Part shown: positions 59,901 to 64,000 of the stretch, one piece after another | How positions within the stretch are numbered: the stretch's first letter is position 1 | How the letters are laid out: each line of letters starts with the position of its first letter | NCBI GenBank assembly: GCA_028456385.1 | Contig: JALNQF010000134.1 | Span: 57,065-121,064, forward strand | Direction: 5' to 3' | From: Ophiosphaerella korrae | Taxonomy: Eukaryota; Ascomycota; Dothideomycetes; Pleosporales; Phaeosphaeriaceae | Length of the DNA stretch: 64,000 bases | Translations under genes and position numbers: made by a program | The notes under the pieces: model-generated | What the model saw: the letters and a program-made list of their open reading frames with translations, nothing else | Told to the model about the DNA's origin: nothing | Database searches by the model: none

Positions 59901-62900
59901 AAGGATGTTATCTAAGTATACAAATGTAAATATGTCTAAGTACTCTCTTAGTACTATATTAATTCTTTCTTAGAAGGCTACTAGTACGTTTATTAAACTA
60001 AATAGTATAACTAGGTACTTATATAGTCTATATTACGTTCTAAATACTATTTTCTATTTATTACCTTCTTTAATTATAATCTAGAAGTAGGCGTTCTAAA
60101 TATCTAGTTTTGTAAAGATTTTTACTTTTCGTAGCCTATCTTGTATTGCGTTAATTTGTAGTAGTAGGTATTAGTTTTTGTTTATAATTGCGTTAGTTTT
60201 TCTAAAGTCTACGTAGAGTCTCTTATTACTTATCCCTTTTTTGTCTACAAATATAAGTCTATATACTACTAAAGATTTAGATTCTCTTATCTATCCTTTC
60301 TTTATTGCGCTTTAGATAAACGTTTGTTTAATTTAGGATTTTACTTCTATTTTTTAGTAGACTAGGCTCTATCCTAAGTCTTTACCTTCTTCTAGTTCTA
60401 TCGCTAAGTCCTATAGTTAATATTCTAGAAGGTAATCTTCTAGCTCTATAAGCTATTTTTCCTATTTCTTGTATTCTTCTAGGAATTCTCCTTTGTAAGT
60501 ATTTATGTTAGCTTTTAACATATCTTTCTTTAGGTAGCTAATTCTTCCTGTTCTCTAATTAATGTATAGGTTAGTTATCTATAACTATAGTATACCTAAT
60601 ATTATATCTTATTTGTTATTAATTGTCGTTATGTCTATAACTATATTTTTAATCGTTATTCCTTCTAATTTAAACGTAGAGAGAACTATCTTAAACCTAA
60701 TAGGTTCCTAGAATAGTTTTCCTTTAATCGTACTTAGTTATCAAGGGTATTTCTTCGTTGTGTAGCGCATTCCTTATATTTCTACAAACTTCTTAGATAT
60801 AAAGTTTCTCGTAGCTCTACTATTAATTATTAATTATACTTTCCTTCCTTAGTATATACCTATTTTTGTAATATGTAGGCCTTTTATACCTTTTAGCTAT
60901 TCTTGCTTAGGTAGTTTTGTAAATTATCTATTTTTCTAGGGCTATAGTCCTATCTTAAGTTTATACTCCTCGTGTTTTAAACATTTATTATATATATACT
61001 TGTACTATAGTCCTCCTTAGACGCATTTCTTAGATAGTTTTAGGCTAGGTCTTACTACTACGTATCTATCTTCTAAGATTATTTCCTATCTTTAGATATC
61101 TTCTACTATAATTACTCTTATATAGTTATAGCCTCTTCTTCGTATAAGCTATACGTTGTTATTTACTTTAGAGTTCCTGCGTATAATACAATTCTTATCT
61201 AGGTATAATATCTATAATACTTTAAAGTGTACTAGATATTTTAGATCTATTATCTTATTATCTTCTTCTTAGTATTAATCTTTTCTAAGTATATCTATTG
61301 TTAGGATATAGTACACTACTAGTACTCTTAGTATATAGGCTTTATTAATCTATCGCGTTTTCCTTACAAGGTATTACTACTCCTTTTCTATAGGCATTCT
61401 TCTTACTACAACTATATATTACTTTATCTATTCTTAAAATAGTGTAAACTTTATTTCTTTAGGATTGCGTTCTTTTTAGTCTTTATACGCTTCTTCTATA
61501 CTTATAACTATTAAGTATATTTAAACAAACTTCTATTCTTTATTTTGTTCCTCTATTTCTATTATTATGTAGCTATCGTAGCTATATATTATTAGCTAGG
61601 CATACTCTATACTTTTTATACTAACCTATTTCTTACTTTCTTACTATCCTTTAGAAAAAGCTATAGTAGTCTCTTTATCCTATGCTAGTCCTTTAGCCTA
61701 GATTAATAGGGTCTAAGGCTCTTCCCCTTCTAAGTCTTCTATTAGTAGGTCTATTACGTGTACTATCTCTTCTAGCTACGCTTTTATTCTACCTTCTTTC
61801 GTTATAGCTACTTTATATCTCTATTTCTATAAGAACTACACTACTCTCTATTTACTAGAAAGATATATATAGTAGTCGTTATTATAACAAAAGGTCTAAT
61901 AGAGTATTACATGTTGTATTTCTTTACTCCTAGCTACCTTTTCCTAAGGTTTAGCCTATACTTGTAGTGCTTCTTTCTTCTTTTTAGTTATTTTTAACTA
62001 AGTCTCTTTCTTTAGGTCTTTACTTCTATAGTCTTTTACAAAGTGTCCTAGTTTCCTATATTTATAATATACTATATCCTTTTTCTTTTATAAATAGTAG
62101 TCTTTTGCGTAGTAGCCTTTCTTACTATAGTTAAAGCACGTAAAGTCTTTATTCTTCTTTTTCTTGTCCTTGTTAGCGTTAAGGATTATAGGATCTCTAG
62201 CATCCTAGTTTCTAGTTTAGGTGCTATATTTATTCTTCTTCTATTCTCGAAGATTATTGTCGATTTAGATTACCTATTACTTTAGGGCTTCTAGTGTTCT
62301 TAGTTTTTCTATATAGATTATCTTATATCGTATCTTTAAGTTTAGTCCTTGTTTAAATCGTAACATCAAGGCTAACTTATTCTATTCCGTGTTTTAGGAT
62401 AATTACTTAAATTATAATATATACTTAGGAACACTCTAGTTTTATATAAGCTTCTCTAGCTATTCTTTAGCTTGTCTAGTAACGTCTATATCTCTAAATA
62501 CTACTCTTATCCGTTTAGTAAAGTATTTATAACTTCTAAAGATAGTACTTGTTTTGTCCTTCTAGGTTATTAGAGAATATATTGTGTAGTCTATCTAGTA
62601 AGGCTTATACTATCTTATTACGTCTTCTTCTAGGTGTAATCTAATATATATTACCTTCTTTTCTTCTATATTAAAGTGTAGTACTTATACATCTATTTAG
62701 AGTTGTGCTAAAGCTATAAAAGGTCTTAGTTTTTCCCTTATTCTATTAAACTTCTTAAGGACAGGTATTTTTAGCAGTTTCTTTATAGCACTTATTACTA
62801 GGCGTTGTATAATTAATTCTATTTAGTTCTAGCCTTTAATAATAGCCTTAATCTATACTTTGTTTTATTTCGCGTAATCCTATAGTTCTTTGTTCTATAT

Positions 62901-63105
62901 TTCTAGGGCGTCGATTACTATCTTTATATCTTCTTTATCTAAGATTAGGTTGTTAATTTAGTCCTTAATTGTTTCCTATGCAGTGCTGTTAGACTTATAA
63001 CTACTCCTAGGGGCTTTGCTTGTTTTAGTTAAACTTTCTACTATTATGTTAGCTAGACTACGCGCTACTTACGCTTCGCTTCTCGCAATAACTAAATTAG
63101 CAAGG
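56962..63105 (-). pseudogene. A5 gag-pol pseudogene
   Basis: gag starts near 63090 and runs leftward with fewer stops than its relatives. Of the two zinc knuckles (about 62160-62040), one Cys and one His survive (CFNYSKKGYYAKDY; YYKYRKLGHFVKDY). RT about 60350-59600 with box Tyr-Leu-Asp-Asn at 59919-59908. Integrase about 58680-58020, chromodomain about 57790-57690. Not functional: stops remain throughout. Confidence 0.86.
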
Positions 63106-63545
63106 TATAATAGGCTGCCTATCGTTAACTATAGGCACTAGTCTAGGAAGTTAGTAGATTACAAAGTAATAGTAAAAGTTCGCGTTAGGATCTATAATAA
63201 CTATAAATAATAGAAGATGTTTCGCAACTGTCTTGTATTAGCGTTCTATAGTTAAGGGATTAAATTGCCGATGCTATCCTAATAATGTGCATTCTACTAA
63301 CTATATACCTAGGCTTCTTAGCTAGCTTCGTGCTTCGTGTTTGCTAAGATCGCGAATTACGAATTTGTTACGTGCTTAGCTTTGTACTTCGTGTTTGCTA
63401 AGATCGCAAATTACAAATTTGTTACGTGTCCCTATTGTAGTTAGTTTCCTAGTCTAGTTTGTTGCCCTATAGGTTATACGTGTTGTCGTCATCTATAGAG
63501 GGGCTGATTAGCTTAAATTAGTTATCTCTTGTTACAGCTGTAACA
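63106..63545 (-). repeat. A5 5' LTR
   Basis: 440 bp, TATAATAGGCTGCC to CAGCTGTAACA, followed by AAAAG. Confidence 0.9.
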
Positions 63546-63550
63546 AAAAG

Positions 63551-64000
63551 ACTAAAAAAAAGTTACAATTTTCAACTTAAATTAACTCTACAAATAAATT
63601 AGCTAAAAATACAACTTGAAAAGGATATTAAAGAGAAAATACCAAACTTTATCTTAGCTTACTACGATTATTAATTACTAAGCGAACTTAAGCTAGGATT
63701 TAAAGTGTTTCGAGGTCTTTTTTTAATGCAAAATTCAACTTAATAGAACTTTTTAATTAACGTATAAAAATACTTTATATTCTAACTATACCTAATAGGG
63801 TTAGATTAGCTTACGTAATCTAAATTTTAGCTCAGGTTACCTAACTAAGTTTTTAGTAAATAAAAAAATAAAAAAATAGCTATATTAGCACGTAACTAAA
63901 TATTACGTAATAGATTACTAATTTACTAGTCTATATAATATAAAACAGTTTCGATTATAATTTTTACTTTCTCTTCTCTATATCCTTTAATATAAGCCTA
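63551..64000. other. AT-rich tail, unassigned
   Basis: Host sequence on the right of A5. It may be the continuation of the Tc1/mariner-like end at 56498. It has poly-A runs, and CA/TG are somewhat more common than in the retroelements. No ORF recognised. Confidence 0.35.

Larger units (their letters stand above)
56522..63545 (-). mobile_element. Element A5: full-length Ty3/Gypsy chromovirus, mildest RIP, perfect TSD
   Basis: 7,024 bp, LTRs of 440 bp, target duplication AAAAG (56517-56521 and 63546-63550). Minus-strand coding. More TG and CA survive than in A1-A4 (for example CGTGCTTTG in the LTR), so RIP was lighter or fewer cycles passed. Confidence 0.92.

Noticed and set aside
14600..64000. 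Centromere as the explanation for the AT-rich block
   Set aside because: Fungal centromeres can be RIP-mutated retroelement arrays, but nothing in the sequence alone shows kinetochore binding; it would need CENP-A mapping.

Overview
The window looks like a stretch of a filamentous ascomycete (Pezizomycotina) nuclear genome. Three things point there: short GT-AG introns with CTAAC branch points, protein families of fungal cell death and allorecognition (HET, NACHT, fungal gasdermin, subtilase), and a large AT-rich block of LTR retrotransposons carrying repeat-induced point mutation (RIP). The species cannot be read from the sequence.

Positions 1 to about 14.6 kb form a gene island of normal base composition. 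At the left edge is the 5' end of an unidentified gene (minus), divergent from a three-exon subtilisin-like protease gene (346-3250, plus) with an N-terminal DUF7580-like region and a complete Asp/His/Ser/Asn active site. Tail to tail with it, 174 bp away, is a 273-residue fungal gasdermin-like gene (3425-4246, minus). This matches the known two-gene protease/gasdermin cell-death logic of Podospora het-Q1/het-Q2, and is the most interesting system here. Next come a short pogo-like transposon derivative with inverted repeats and an intact HTH ORF (5197-5710), a TPR pseudogene of the kind found in TPR-CHAT and NB-ARC-TPR proteins (5700-6481), fragments of an LTR and a LINE (7262-7795), a headless NACHT-WD40 (HET-E-like) pseudogene (8288-9775), and a complete HET-NACHT-ankyrin gene (9839-13843, minus) with about 12 ankyrin repeats, several nearly identical at DNA level. 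A dispersed repeat occurs three times (about 7030, 7840 and 14305).

From about 14.6 kb to the end there is essentially no intact reading frame. The block is a nest of Ty3/Gypsy chromovirus-like elements. I name them by LTR family: family A (A1, A2, A3, A4, A5), family C (C-prime and C), family D (D plus two LTR fragments), and one solo LTR (S). LTR boundaries and 5-bp target duplications can be read for A1, A3, A5, C, D and S. Stratigraphy: C-prime was hit by A1 and A2; A2 by A3 and S; S by D. Further right, a D LTR fragment lies in C-prime, A4 in that fragment, C in A4, another D LTR fragment in A4, then a possible Tc1/mariner end interrupted by A5. CpA and TpG are nearly absent, TpA is extreme and CpG is retained. 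The decay therefore has the RIP context and turned Cys/His codons into Tyr and Gln/Trp codons into stops.

Taken together, the left part reads as a cell-death/allorecognition island (executioner gasdermin, its probable protease, NLR-type sensors and their wrecks) at the edge of a RIP-silenced transposon block.
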